From CAVSMC01 sp963728935 (lineage in GTDB: Bacteria > Pseudomonadota > Gammaproteobacteria > Burkholderiales > Casimicrobiaceae): a DNA stretch of 64,000 nucleotides. The stretch lies in the NCBI GenBank assembly GCA_963728935.1, contig CAVSMC010000001.1, positions 3,224,001 to 3,288,000 of the forward strand, written 5' to 3'. Below are positions 43,018 to 52,514 of this stretch, one piece after another. Both the position numbers and the translations under genes were made by a program. Numbering within the stretch: the first letter of the stretch is position 1; each line of letters begins with the position of its first letter. Below the pieces are notes generated by a model. The model ran no database searches, had not been told where the DNA came from, and saw only the letters and a list, made by a program, of their open reading frames with translations.

Positions 43018-45792
43018 CTACGGCGTCGTGATCTGCACGTTCATCGTGTTCGCCGGCACGCTCAGGAATCTCAGGCTGTACTTGCTCGCGCTGCAGTCCG
43101 ACCAGCTCGCGAGGTTCTGCGCGAACGCGCTGTCGCACGTGCCGGACAGCAGATCGGCGCCGGCCTGGTTCCAAAGGGTGCCGCCCGGCTGAAGCGTCGC
43201 GAGGTCCGTCGCCGCGTTGTAGGCGCTGAACTCCTTGAGCAAACGAAGGCCTCGGCGCGCCTGCGTCGGGATGACGCCGGCCCAGGCGGCGGCAGTCGTC
43301 CCGCGCGGCGCCAGCGCGTTGTCGGCCGGTTCGGAAATCACGTGCCACACCGCGATGCCACTGTCCTCGAGGCCGGAGTCGTACACGCCCGGGAGGTTCG
43401 ATTCGCGGTTCTCGACCAGGAAGTATTCGTCGCCGCGCGGGAAGTACCACGGCAACGGCGCAACTTTGCGGTAGCGCGGCAGCACGAAGACCTTGTCGCC
43501 GAGCTTCACGTCCTGCACTGCGTAGACGGCGCTGCGATCGACGATCTGCGGCGTGACCCATCCCAACGCGAGCCGCTGCATCGCGTCGAGGTGCGGCGTC
43601 GTCGGCACGTCCGATTCGACGCCGTCGACCTTCAACGACATCAGCGACAACGTGTTGGCTGCGGTCAGATCGGGTATCGAATAGATGTCGTCGAGGCCGA
43701 GCGACTGGTGCGCGATCTCGTGCGCGGCGACCATGAAGTCGGCGCCGTTCAAGCTCGTGTACCACTCGACGATTTCCGGCATGAGCACGCCGTCGAGCAC
43801 GAGCGGCGGCACGTCGCACAGCGGGTCGTTCACCTGCACGCGCGCTTTGCCGAAGCCCTTCGCCTGCGGGATGATCATGACGATCGCGAGCTCTTCCGGA
43901 TCGAGCACGCCGTCGGCGTTGCGATCGTACTGCGAGAAATCGAACACCGCATCGGCCTGCAGCAGCGCGTCGACGCGCTTTTCGATCTCGCGGTCCTTCG
44001 TGCCGTCGATACAGAACGGCTTCTGCTGGTGGACGAGCTCCCATATCACCGACTGGTTGTCGAACCATCCGAGCACGCCGGCGTTTTCGATCGTGAAACG
44101 ACCACCGGACGCCTTGAGGAAGTAGTCGCGCGTGCTGTTGGCGGCGCCGTAGAGTGCGGCGACGACCGACGCCACCGGGATGCTCGTCTGGTCGGGCTGC
44201 GTCGGCTCGCCGTGGTCCGGACGGTGCGGATCCCACAGGATCGTCAGCACCGGACGCGCTCCGATGACCGGCTCGAGTCCGACCAGGTTGTCGTCGGGAA
44301 ACCTCGCGGGGCTGAACGGTAGCGCTTCGGCGATGTCCGGGATGAACCCGGTTTCGCTCATCACCGCGATGCTGCGATCGCCGAGCGTCGCGGTTCCGGG
44401 GCCGGCACCGACGTAGCGCCAGAAGATGCCGATGTTGTGCAGTCCGGCCGAGAGCTGCTTCGCGGCGAACGTGAACGTCTTCGCCTGCGTGAGCTCGTGG
44501 CCGTCGGTCATCGCGACCGCGGAGTCGGGGTCGATTACCTCGTCGATCGCGAGCGCGAGCTCGACTGCCGTGGGCGCGGGCGACGACGTCGCTTCGGCGC
44601 TCACGATGACGGCGACTTCGCCGTTGCCCTTCGGGCCGACCGCGACCTGAGTCTGCAAATCGAACAGCGGCTCCCAGGCCTGCGACGAAGTGACGATCGG
44701 CGGGCCGCTCGGCGGACTGCGGAACGGATGCGTCGGGTTGTGCTCCGTCGAAGGGTACGCCGCGATCATCTGCGCGCGGTCGCCGACGTGCGCGGTGGCG
44801 CCGGGATCGACGAGCCACTGGAACGAGACGAAGTGCCAGCCCGCGTTGAGGCCCGTCTTGCCGAACGTCATCGCGCGCGATTGCGGCAGGCTGCCGCGCG
44901 CGAACACGACATCGCTCGGCGAGATCGGTGCGCCGTCGACGAGCGTGCGCACGAACATTCGCTTCGTGCTGTCGGCACCCGTCACGAAGCTCTCGGCGCT
45001 CACACTCGCCGTCAGCACGCCGTTCGCGGGCACGTACGCCCAGCCGCCGAGGCCGGGAACGTTCACCCAAGCGTTCACGGTCGTCGTTTGCGTGGGGCCG
45101 CTGGGCGCAGCGGAGGCGATCAGCGTGCCGTCGCGCGGCGCATATCGCAAACCGCCACGCACGAGCAGCGTCGCGTCCCGGATATGCGCCTGTGCACCGC
45201 GGTCGACCATCCATTGCATCTCCACCGTGTGGATGCCGGCGTCCACCGTCGTCGCGAAAATGAACGATCGCGGCGCGGCGACCGCCCCCGTCGCAAACAC
45301 GACGTTCGACGGCTCGGCAGCCTTGCCGTCGATCAGCGCGCGCACGAACATGCGGCGATTCGCGCCGACGCTGTCGTCGCGAACGAACGCTTCCGCCGAA
45401 AAGACGATTGCGACCTGCATGGCGTCTTCCTGCGCGACGAACGAGCTCGACATGCGGACTCCGTTCGTCGTCTCGAAGTGGAAGCGGAAGTACGCGGTCT
45501 TCTTGATCGCGACGAAGTTCGGCGATCGCGTCGAAAGCCACGGACCCTTCGTGCAACGATCGACCTGGTCGGCGACGTCGGCGTCGGTGCACGACGGCGT
45601 GCCGAGCGCGGGCTCGTGTCGCACGCCGAATTCCTCGAGCGCGCGCAGGCCGGATGTAACGTCAAGACCCGGTGCAGCGGGCCCGCTTTGTGCCGACGAC
45701 GGCAATGGAAGAATCAACAGCGACAACAGAATGATTGAGCACGCGAACGCGTCGAACGCGATCGCCGCCCGCTTTGAAAGGATCGTCCCCAT
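43018..45792 (-). CDS. Secreted M6-like zinc metalloprotease with three N-terminal beta repeats
   Basis: 924 residues. The ATG at 45792 has GAGGGAG upstream and begins a signal peptide (FACSIILLSLLILPLPSSAQS). Residues about 125-210, 255-345 and 385-478 are three tandem repeats with the pattern MFVRxLVDGxxxxPSDVVFA ... AGxHxVxxQWxVDxGAxAHxGD, probably beta-sandwich modules. The catalytic part has the zinc site AAHEIAHQSLGLDDIY (HEIAH at 691-695). Just before it is a calcium-binding EF-like loop DRNADGVLDPEE (623-634), and the C-terminal region contains WHVISEPADN and GDEYFLVENRE typical of M6-type immune-inhibitor-A relatives. No adjoining partner gene. Confidence 0.85.
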   Translation of the reverse strand: MGTILSKRAAIAFDAFACSIILLSLLILPLPSSAQSGPAAPGLDVTSGLRALEEFGVRHEPALGTPSCTDADVADQVDRCTKGPWLSTRSPNFVAIKKTAYFRFHFETTNGVRMSSSFVAQEDAMQVAIVFSAEAFVRDDSVGANRRMFVRALIDGKAAEPSNVVFATGAVAAPRSFIFATTVDAGIHTVEMQWMVDRGAQAHIRDATLLVRGGLRYAPRDGTLIASAAPSGPTQTTTVNAWVNVPGLGGWAYVPANGVLTASVSAESFVTGADSTKRMFVRTLVDGAPISPSDVVFARGSLPQSRAMTFGKTGLNAGWHFVSFQWLVDPGATAHVGDRAQMIAAYPSTEHNPTHPFRSPPSGPPIVTSSQAWEPLFDLQTQVAVGPKGNGEVAVIVSAEATSSPAPTAVELALAIDEVIDPDSAVAMTDGHELTQAKTFTFAAKQLSAGLHNIGIFWRYVGAGPGTATLGDRSIAVMSETGFIPDIAEALPFSPARFPDDNLVGLEPVIGARPVLTILWDPHRPDHGEPTQPDQTSIPVASVVAALYGAANSTRDYFLKASGGRFTIENAGVLGWFDNQSVIWELVHQQKPFCIDGTKDREIEKRVDALLQADAVFDFSQYDRNADGVLDPEELAIVMIIPQAKGFGKARVQVNDPLCDVPPLVLDGVLMPEIVEWYTSLNGADFMVAAHEIAHQSLGLDDIYSIPDLTAANTLSLMSLKVDGVESDVPTTPHLDAMQRLALGWVTPQIVDRSAVYAVQDVKLGDKVFVLPRYRKVAPLPWYFPRGDEYFLVENRESNLPGVYDSGLEDSGIAVWHVISEPADNALAPRGTTAAAWAGVIPTQARRGLRLLKEFSAYNAATDLATLQPGGTLWNQAGADLLSGTCDSAFAQNLASWSDCSASKYSLRFLSVPANTMNVQITTP

Positions 45793-46132
45793 GGCATCCG
45801 CTCCCTCTGAAGCCGGAAACGGCATCGTCCGGGGCCGCTTCTACTCGGCAGGCGGCCGTCCCCTGGCAGATCGTGGGCCCAATATAGCGAGCACAGCCGC
45901 GGCGCGTCTGTTTTCTATTGCGCGTCGGCGATGCGGAATATTGGACGGACTGCGCGCTGCGATGTCGCGGCGAGCGAGACGACTGCGTAGGCTTCGTCGG
46001 GGCTCTCCAGTGGAAGGAGAAAAACCGCAGCTGCGGGAATGATCGGTGCGCCGGAGCTGTTCACGCGCGCGTCGATGCGATATACAGTCACAGCGCTACC
46101 TGAAACCGGCCATTCGCACTCGGAGGAGTCCC
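45793..46132. other. Divergent intergenic region, metalloprotease versus cytochrome gene
   Basis: About 340 bases between divergent starts. No gene is supported. A minus-strand frame (about 46103-45918) reads smoothly for some 50 residues but has no start codon of its own. No dyad was found. Confidence 0.45.
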
Positions 46133-46924
46133 ATGAAAAAGACGCTCGGAATGATCGTTCTTCTGCTCGTCGCGCCGGTTGCGCAAGGAGCGGACGTCGA
46201 CGCCGGCAAAGCGAAGGTCGCCGCGGTGTGCGCGGCCTGCCACGGCCCGACCGGTGTGAGCGTGAGCGATTCCATCCCAAATCTCGCGGCGCAGCGGGCG
46301 GGCTATCTGGAAGCGCAATTGAAGGCGCTGAAGGACGGCACGCGCAAGAATCCCATCATGAATGCCATCGCGTCGCAGCTCTCCGCCGACGAGATCGCGA
46401 ACGTCGCCGCCTATTTTTCCGCGCAGCCCGGTCCGGAGACGGGCGCCAAGTCTGCGTTCCTGCCGAACGTCGCGATGACGCACGTGACCTTTCCCGAAGG
46501 TTACAAAGACAGCTTCACGAAGTACCACGCGATCAATTTTCCCGCGACCCGCCAGGTGCGCTACTACTTCGCCAACAAGGTCGCGGTGCAAGCAGCGAAG
46601 GAAGGCAAGGCGCTGCCCGACGGCTCGGTGCTGTTCGCCGAGGTCTACACGGCGAAACTCGACGCCGACAAGAAGCCGGTGATGGGCAGCGACGGCCTGT
46701 TCGTTCCGGACAAGCTCATTCTCTACACGGCGATGGCCCGTGGCGCGGGTTGGGGCAAGGAACTCCCCGAGATGCTGCGTAACGAGGACTGGAACTATGC
46801 CGTCTTCACGACCGACAAGCAGCATCGGGCAGGCGTGAATCAGGCCGAGTGCCTCGCCTGCCACAAGCCGCTCGACAAGATGAGCTATACCTTTACGTTG
46901 AAGCAGCTCGCGGAAGCGAAATAG
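46133..46924 (+). CDS. Cytochrome c class I domain fused to a cytochrome P460-like domain
   Basis: 263 residues with GGAGGAG before the ATG and a signal peptide (TLGMIVLLLVAPVAQGA). Residues 22-98 are a small c-type cytochrome: CAACH at 33-37, NLAAQRAGYLEAQLKALKDGTRKN and Met in IMNAIASQLS. The second part (about 118-263) has the P460 pattern: FPEGYKDSFTKYHAI, RYYFANKVAVQAAKEGKALPDGSVLFAEVY, LYTAMARGAGWG, and CLACH at 240-244. P460 enzymes carry a lysine-cross-linked heme and oxidise hydroxylamine or nitric oxide. Whether the cross-linking Lys is present is not certain from sight. The fusion would give a built-in electron acceptor. Confidence 0.85.
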   Translation: MKKTLGMIVLLLVAPVAQGADVDAGKAKVAAVCAACHGPTGVSVSDSIPNLAAQRAGYLEAQLKALKDGTRKNPIMNAIASQLSADEIANVAAYFSAQPGPETGAKSAFLPNVAMTHVTFPEGYKDSFTKYHAINFPATRQVRYYFANKVAVQAAKEGKALPDGSVLFAEVYTAKLDADKKPVMGSDGLFVPDKLILYTAMARGAGWGKELPEMLRNEDWNYAVFTTDKQHRAGVNQAECLACHKPLDKMSYTFTLKQLAEAK

Positions 46925-47135
46925 GCGGACGATGCTCGGTACCTGCAATCCCTCTCCGGGTTGTTGCACATGCCGTCGAAGCGACGCTCCAATCGCAGCA
47001 GAAACTTTTGGGTGCCGTCGAAGGCAGTCGCCGACCTGATCGGCGGTCGCCTCAAAGAAGGCGTCACGTCGATCGCAGGCGCACCGTCATACGCTCCGTC
47101 GTCGAGCGAGAGCGCTCCGGATACAGCGTCGCGCA

Positions 47136-48938
47136 TCACTTGCGCTTGGCGGTGTCGATATCGAGATATTTCCAGTAGCTCGAGAACACCCCGGGCCGAT
47201 AACCGATGAGCCACGGCTGCGTATAGCTGTTTTCGAGCCGGAAGTACGCCGGCAATTCGGGCATGAACGTGCGATCGACCTGGTTCATCGTGCGCGCCGC
47301 CGCGATCTCTTCTTCCTCCTTCGCCGCGCGCAGAAAGTTCGCCGCCGCGCGATCGTAGTCCGCGTTGGCAAATTGCGTGATATTGACGCGCTGCGGCTGA
47401 ACGCCGTGGAGCTGCGCGAAGATGTTGTAGCCGCTGGGCGAGCCGCCGAATCCGCCCTGGTAAATCTGGAACTTGCCTTTCTCGAGATCCTTGATCACGT
47501 CCTGGAACGGCGCGAGCGTGAACCGGGTGCGCAGACCGATCGCTTCCATGTTCTTCTTCCACAGCGTCTGCGTCTCGCGCGCGATGCCGCCGGTGCGCAG
47601 CGTGAGCGTAACGGCGAGCGGCGAGCCGTCGGGGGCTTTGCGAAAGCCTTCGGCGTCGCGCTTGCCGTAGCCGAAGCGGTCGAGGAGGGCGTTCGCGGTC
47701 CGCGGGTCGTAGATCGATCTCACCGGCAGCGTCGGGTCATGCCCCGTGACACTGGGCATGATCATCTGATTCGCGGGCGTCGCCTGTCCGGCGAGAACGA
47801 TCCTGATCAATTCGTCGGTGTCCCACGCCATTGCGACGGCGCGTCGCAGCGCGACGCGCTCGTTGCTCATCCCGCCGACGGTCGCATCCTTGGTGTTGAA
47901 GTACACGGAGAACAGAAAGGGCTCGTAGTGCACGTAGCGCGTGATGCCGCGCGCGACGTATTCGGGCTTCAATTGATTGTTGTTGAGCAGTCGCGTCGCG
48001 ATCTCGCCGCGAAGCTCCACGAAGTCGAGGCCGCCTTGCTCGAACAGCAGAAGGCGCGTGAGGTCCTCGTCGATGAAGTTGACCTCGATCGTGGCGGCCA
48101 TCGGCACGCGCTTGCCCTTCATGCTGCGCACGATTTGCGCGTTGGCCGGGTCGCTGCTGTCGGGAAAGTACGCCTCCCGGTATCTGAGATTCGCTTCGAG
48201 GACGAGCTTCGAACCGCGCTTCCATTCCCTGAGGCGGTAGGGGCCGGTGCCGACCGGCCGCGTGCGGACATCGCCCTTCGCATCCTCGACGACTTCGCGC
48301 GGCACGGCGCCGACGAAGCCGAGGAGATCGCGCACGCTCGGATAGTTCACATCGTTCATCCGGATCTGGAACGTGTGGCGGTCGAGCGCCTTGAGACCTG
48401 CGATCGGAGCGTCGAAATCGAATTTGCCGGTCTTCTTCGCAGCCTCGACGACCGGACGCGCGCCCAGAATCAAATCGGTGAGTACCGGTTGGCCGGCGCG
48501 CCGTCCGTTCGGATCGAGCCACCGCTTGTACGCGTACACGTAGTCCGCGGCCGTGAGCTCGCGGGGCCTGCCTTTGAAGGCCGGATCGTCGTTGAACAGA
48601 ATTCCGTGCTTCAGCTCGACGGTCCAGACCCTGCCGTCGTCGGTGATCTCCGGCGCCGAGGCGGCAGTGAGCGGCACCAGCTTCGGCGTCTTCGCGAGGT
48701 AGTCCCACTCGTACGCGGGCTCGAAGAGCGCCTGAATGACCTGGAACGAAGGATCGTCGCTGTACTGTTGTGGGTCGAGCGTGTCGATATCGAATTGCGC
48801 GATGCGAAGCACCTTGGTGGGGTCGGCAGCGTAGGCGTACCCGAAAACCAGATGCGCCAGCGTCACGCAGATCATGACGCGCCCGAGCGCTCGCCAACGA
48901 AGGAATCGACGAAGGTGCTGCAGGTTGATGCTTCGCAT
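47136..48938 (-). CDS. Family 5 extracellular substrate-binding protein (peptide/oligosaccharide type), orphan
   Basis: 600 residues from the ATG at 48938, giving a signal peptide (WRALGRVMICVTLAHLVFGYAYAAD). The family core reads VLRIAQFDIDTLDPQQYSDDPSFQVIQALFEPAYEWD near the start, with RVWTVELKHGILFNDDPAFKGRPRELTAADYVYAYKRW and VGTGPYRLREWKRGSKLVLEAN. It belongs to the same broad family as the uronate OppA-like protein but is clearly different in sequence and shorter. No permease or ATPase genes are near. Located downstream of the GGDEF-EAL gene on the same strand, 128 bases apart, so it could be co-transcribed with it. Ligand unknown. Confidence 0.88.
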   Translation of the reverse strand: MRSINLQHLRRFLRWRALGRVMICVTLAHLVFGYAYAADPTKVLRIAQFDIDTLDPQQYSDDPSFQVIQALFEPAYEWDYLAKTPKLVPLTAASAPEITDDGRVWTVELKHGILFNDDPAFKGRPRELTAADYVYAYKRWLDPNGRRAGQPVLTDLILGARPVVEAAKKTGKFDFDAPIAGLKALDRHTFQIRMNDVNYPSVRDLLGFVGAVPREVVEDAKGDVRTRPVGTGPYRLREWKRGSKLVLEANLRYREAYFPDSSDPANAQIVRSMKGKRVPMAATIEVNFIDEDLTRLLLFEQGGLDFVELRGEIATRLLNNNQLKPEYVARGITRYVHYEPFLFSVYFNTKDATVGGMSNERVALRRAVAMAWDTDELIRIVLAGQATPANQMIMPSVTGHDPTLPVRSIYDPRTANALLDRFGYGKRDAEGFRKAPDGSPLAVTLTLRTGGIARETQTLWKKNMEAIGLRTRFTLAPFQDVIKDLEKGKFQIYQGGFGGSPSGYNIFAQLHGVQPQRVNITQFANADYDRAAANFLRAAKEEEEIAAARTMNQVDRTFMPELPAYFRLENSYTQPWLIGYRPGVFSSYWKYLDIDTAKRK

Positions 48939-49065
48939 GCGGGGCGCACCGGCTCGTCGGGAGATGCGCGAATCTACTCCGATCGTCGATCGCTCGCAGC
49001 AGCAGGCGGGCACCGGGCGCCGAAGGCCGCAAAGAACTGCGTGTCGGAGGCCGATGGCGCGACGA

Positions 49066-51588
49066 TCAACGCGCGGCGAGCAGGTCTTCGACAGAGTCTT
49101 CGCCGCACGTGCCGAAACACGGAATCAACCCTCGGGGCGCTGTCGGGCGCGCGCAAACGCTCGCGTCGCAGCTCAGGGCCATCGCGAATTCACTAGCCGG
49201 TACGGGTTGACCAAACAGGAAGCCTTGAATCGCGTCGCAAGCCGCATCGACGAGGAATTCATACTCCTCGCGCGTTTCGACACCCTCGGCCACCACCCGC
49301 AGATTGAGCGTGCGTGCCATCGCGACGATCGCGCGCACGATGGCGGCGCCGTTCGCGTCGGCAGGCAGGCCGCGCACGAACGAGCGGTCGATCTTCAATG
49401 TGTCGATCGCGAAGGTCCTGATGTAGGCGAGCGACGAGTATCCGGTGCCGAAGTCGTCGATCGACACCCGAACGCCAAGCGCTTTCAGCGCGACCAGCAG
49501 CACGTTCGCCTTGCCGCTTTGTTCCATCAGCACGCTTTCGGTGAGCTCGACCTCCAACTGCGACGCCGCAAGTCCGGACGCGTCCAACGCATCGAGCACC
49601 ATCTGCCGCACGTCCGCGCGGTCGACCGCGCGTGCAGAGAGATTGACGGCGATCCTGAGCGGCGCGCCGTGCTCGCGTTGCCAGCGCGCCATCTGATCGC
49701 ATGCACGTTCCAGCACGAATCGGGTCATCGGCACGATCAAGCCCGATTCTTCGGCAATCGGTATGAACTGCGCGGGAGACAGCATCCCGCGTGTCGGGTG
49801 GTGCCAGCGCACCAGCGCCTCGGCGCCGGTGATGTTGCGCGTGCATGCGTCGACGATCGGTTGATAGAAGACAGAGAACTGGCCGGATTCCAATCCCTGT
49901 CGCATCTCGCTTTCCAGCACGAGCCGTCGCATCACGTCCTCCTGCATCGACGGCTCGTAGTATTGATACTGATTGCGCCCCTGCTCCTTGGCGCTGTACA
50001 TCGCGGTATCGGCGTTCTTGAGCAGCGTGTCGACGTCCTCGCCGTCGGCCGGATAAAGGCTGATGCCGACGCTCGCGGTGACGACGACCTCGTGCGTCGA
50101 AAGGCGCATCGGCCGCGTGATGCTTTCCATGATCCGGCGCGCGACCATCCCCGCCTGCAACGGATCCGAGAGTTCCTGCAACAGGATCGTGAATTCGTCG
50201 CCCCCCTGCCGCGCGATGCATCCCGGATCGATCGGGCCGTCGCCGCGACCCAGCAGGTCGCAAAGGCGCACGCAATGGCGGATGCGTTGTGCCGCCTCGC
50301 GCAACAACTCGTCGCCGATCGTGTGGCCGAGCGTGTCGTTGATGCGCTTGAACCGATCGAGATCGAGGAAGAGCACGCCGAGCTGTGTGCCATTGCGCTC
50401 GGCATCGGCGACGGCGCGGCCCAACGACTCGCGAAACAGAACGCGGTTGGAAAGACCGGTCAGCGCATCGTATCGGGCGAGCTGATGTGCCTCGTCCATC
50501 GCCCGCTTGAGCTCGATCGTCTGTCGCTGCAGCTTCTCGCCTTGCTCGCGAAGCTGGTTTTCCACTTCCTCGCGCCTTTGCACCTCCGTTTGCAACGCGC
50601 TGTTCTTGCCTTGCAGCTCGCCGCGTTGACGATCCGATTCGAGGAACCGGGCTTTGAGCGCGCGATGGCGCTGGCGCATGCGCATGAGCAGGGCGATCGC
50701 CGAGAGCACGATGAGCGGAACCGACGCGGCCGCGACGAGGTAAAGCGTCGGTGTCGTCTGGCTGAACAGGACGCGCGTGGCGACCATCGCCACCAGCCGA
50801 AACGGCGTGTGGTCGATCGGAACCGTGACGGCTGCGAGCTCCGAGTCGACACGGGCGACGGCACCGGCCGACGTCGCTGCGGGTCGAGCCGGTTCGACCG
50901 CAAGCGCGTCCATCATCGCCGCGGTCAGCGCAGGCCTTCGGGCGGCCACCAGCGTCTTGCCCTGCAGCAGCAGCTCGACGACCGTCTCGGTCGCATCCGA
51001 GCGGGCGATGAAGTGTTCGTGCACCTGTTGGGCATCGATCCACGCCAGGACGCGGCCATTGTCGATGCCCCTGAAGACGACCGGGGCGACCGCGACGATC
51101 GCGCCGCTTTCCGTATCGAGCTCAATCGCCGCGTCGCTTCCGGTTTGCGGGAACAGCGCGGCCGACGGCAGCGATGGGCTCTCTTCGTCGGTGTCGACGA
51201 GAATATCGCCGTCCGCCCCGACCAAGGCGATCCGACGATAGGTCGGTCGTGTGCCGAACGTGCTCTCGTCGCGGACGTGGTCGAAACATTCGCGGATCGC
51301 GAGCAGGTTGGCGCGGAGCCCGTACTCCATGGACATCCGCAGCGCCTGATTGGTGAAGAACGTCGCGACCTCGCGCGATTCGGCGAGATTGACGACGTCC
51401 TTGCGCCGCTCGCCGAAGAAGTACGAGATCGCGGCAGCGCGCTTTTCCGTGTCGAGGTTCAGGCGCGCGAGCGCGGACTGGCGCAATTCGACTTGCGCCG
51501 AGTAGTTGCTCCAGACGAGCAGCGTCGCGTAAGCGAGAAAGAAGACTGCGGCGGCGATCGACCAGCGCCCGCCGCCGATCGGCTTCAT
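49066..51588 (-). CDS. Membrane GGDEF-EAL cyclic-di-GMP protein
   Basis: 840 residues. Transmembrane helices at about 10-28 and 282-303 enclose a 250-residue periplasmic sensor region, followed by a coiled coil (about 310-368). The GGDEF domain has an intact GGDEF at 462-466. Its RLCD inhibitory-site-like motif at 441-444 is separated from GGDEF by an insert of about 12 residues (GDGPIDPGC). The EAL domain keeps EAL at 590-592, NLSAR, DDFGTGYSSL (711-720) and EGVET (768-772), so both making and breaking cyclic-di-GMP are possible on paper. Its ATG overlaps the stop of the binding-protein gene (ATGA), suggesting that the periplasmic part docks that protein. Confidence 0.93.
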   Translation of the reverse strand: MKPIGGGRWSIAAAVFFLAYATLLVWSNYSAQVELRQSALARLNLDTEKRAAAISYFFGERRKDVVNLAESREVATFFTNQALRMSMEYGLRANLLAIRECFDHVRDESTFGTRPTYRRIALVGADGDILVDTDEESPSLPSAALFPQTGSDAAIELDTESGAIVAVAPVVFRGIDNGRVLAWIDAQQVHEHFIARSDATETVVELLLQGKTLVAARRPALTAAMMDALAVEPARPAATSAGAVARVDSELAAVTVPIDHTPFRLVAMVATRVLFSQTTPTLYLVAAASVPLIVLSAIALLMRMRQRHRALKARFLESDRQRGELQGKNSALQTEVQRREEVENQLREQGEKLQRQTIELKRAMDEAHQLARYDALTGLSNRVLFRESLGRAVADAERNGTQLGVLFLDLDRFKRINDTLGHTIGDELLREAAQRIRHCVRLCDLLGRGDGPIDPGCIARQGGDEFTILLQELSDPLQAGMVARRIMESITRPMRLSTHEVVVTASVGISLYPADGEDVDTLLKNADTAMYSAKEQGRNQYQYYEPSMQEDVMRRLVLESEMRQGLESGQFSVFYQPIVDACTRNITGAEALVRWHHPTRGMLSPAQFIPIAEESGLIVPMTRFVLERACDQMARWQREHGAPLRIAVNLSARAVDRADVRQMVLDALDASGLAASQLEVELTESVLMEQSGKANVLLVALKALGVRVSIDDFGTGYSSLAYIRTFAIDTLKIDRSFVRGLPADANGAAIVRAIVAMARTLNLRVVAEGVETREEYEFLVDAACDAIQGFLFGQPVPASEFAMALSCDASVCARPTAPRGLIPCFGTCGEDSVEDLLAAR

Positions 51589-52514
51589 TTGACCGCTGTT
51601 GCGCCCGTCTTTGCCAGCGGACCCGCTTTATGCGATTCGGCCGCTGCGAAGAATTCCGGGAAGTATCGGGACGCCGCGGGGTAGTACTTGCGCACGAGCG
51701 AGGCGTAGGTGCCATCGCGCTTAAGCGATTCGAGGAACGCGTTGAACGCTTGTCGCAGTTCCGGCGATGACTTGCGGAAGCCGACGGCCATGATCTGTGC
51801 GTCGGAGATCGGTCCGATCACCTTGATTTGGCCCGGCCACTTCTCGAGCGCCATCAACGCGTCGGGAACGTCGAGCAAGGTCATTTCGGCGTCGCGGTTG
51901 AGAATCGCCGGAACGAGCTCGTTCGGGTTCGGGCTGCGCGTGTAGTTGCGGATGGTGAGTCCCTTGCCGGTCAGGTCGTACAGCGACGGATCGAGGCAAG
52001 TCCCTTCCTTGACCAGCAAGCTCGCGCGCCCGATCCTGCCTTTGGTGACGGCAATGTCGCGCTGCCGGCTTCCCGATTCGGTGATCGGCGCGGTCCTGGA
52101 ATCGGCGCGTGCGACGAGCCAGACGGCGCTCGGGAACGTCGGCTCGGAGTAGTCGACGAGCTTCTGCCGCCACGGGATCACGGTGAGGCCGTTCGCGATC
52201 AGGTCGCCGCGGATCGGCACCTGCCGCGTGACCGTGTCGCTGCCCGACTTCACGTCCTTGCCGGTGAGGTCGCCGAACACGCGAAACCAATCGCTCTCGA
52301 CGAATTCGTACCGCACGCCGAGATGACGGGCGAACCGCTGGACCAGCTCGACGTCGAGACCATCGCCGCTGCCGGTCACGAAGTTGGCGTAAGGAATTCC
52401 GAGATGGCGCAGCACGCCGCGCTGCTTGATCTCGTCGAGGTCTCCGGCGAACGCGTGCTGTACGGCTACGAGCGCGATGATGCCGGCGAGAAGGCTGAGA
52501 AGTGATCGTTTCAT
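51585..52514 (-). CDS. Family 3 periplasmic binding protein coupled to the GGDEF-EAL gene
   Basis: 309 residues with a signal peptide (SLLSLLAGIIALVAVQHAFAGD). The fold reads DEIKQRGVLRHLGIPYANFVTG, GLDVELVQRFARHLGVRYEFVESDWFRVFGDL, GDLIANGLTVIPWRQKLVDYSEPTF, and DAQIMAVGFRKSSPELRQAFNAFLESLKRDGTYASLVRKYYP, as in amino-acid binding proteins. No ABC permease follows. Instead the stop overlaps the start of a GGDEF-EAL gene. I infer a sensory role: ligand-loaded protein acting on the periplasmic domain of the partner, as described for arginine-binding ArtI with a Salmonella diguanylate cyclase. Confidence 0.88.
   Translation of the reverse strand: MKRSLLSLLAGIIALVAVQHAFAGDLDEIKQRGVLRHLGIPYANFVTGSGDGLDVELVQRFARHLGVRYEFVESDWFRVFGDLTGKDVKSGSDTVTRQVPIRGDLIANGLTVIPWRQKLVDYSEPTFPSAVWLVARADSRTAPITESGSRQRDIAVTKGRIGRASLLVKEGTCLDPSLYDLTGKGLTIRNYTRSPNPNELVPAILNRDAEMTLLDVPDALMALEKWPGQIKVIGPISDAQIMAVGFRKSSPELRQAFNAFLESLKRDGTYASLVRKYYPAASRYFPEFFAAAESHKAGPLAKTGATAVK

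Noticed and set aside
45918..46103. A minus-strand frame of about 60 residues in the metalloprotease/cytochrome gap
   Set aside because: No start codon within the smooth part and no family. Treated as chance.
46925..47135. Short frames between the cytochrome fusion and the peptide-binding protein
   Set aside because: Some stretches look protein-like but none has a start, ribosome site or recognisable domain.
48874..51684. A long plus-strand frame opposite the GGDEF-EAL gene
   Set aside because: Antisense shadow of an unambiguous GGDEF-EAL protein.
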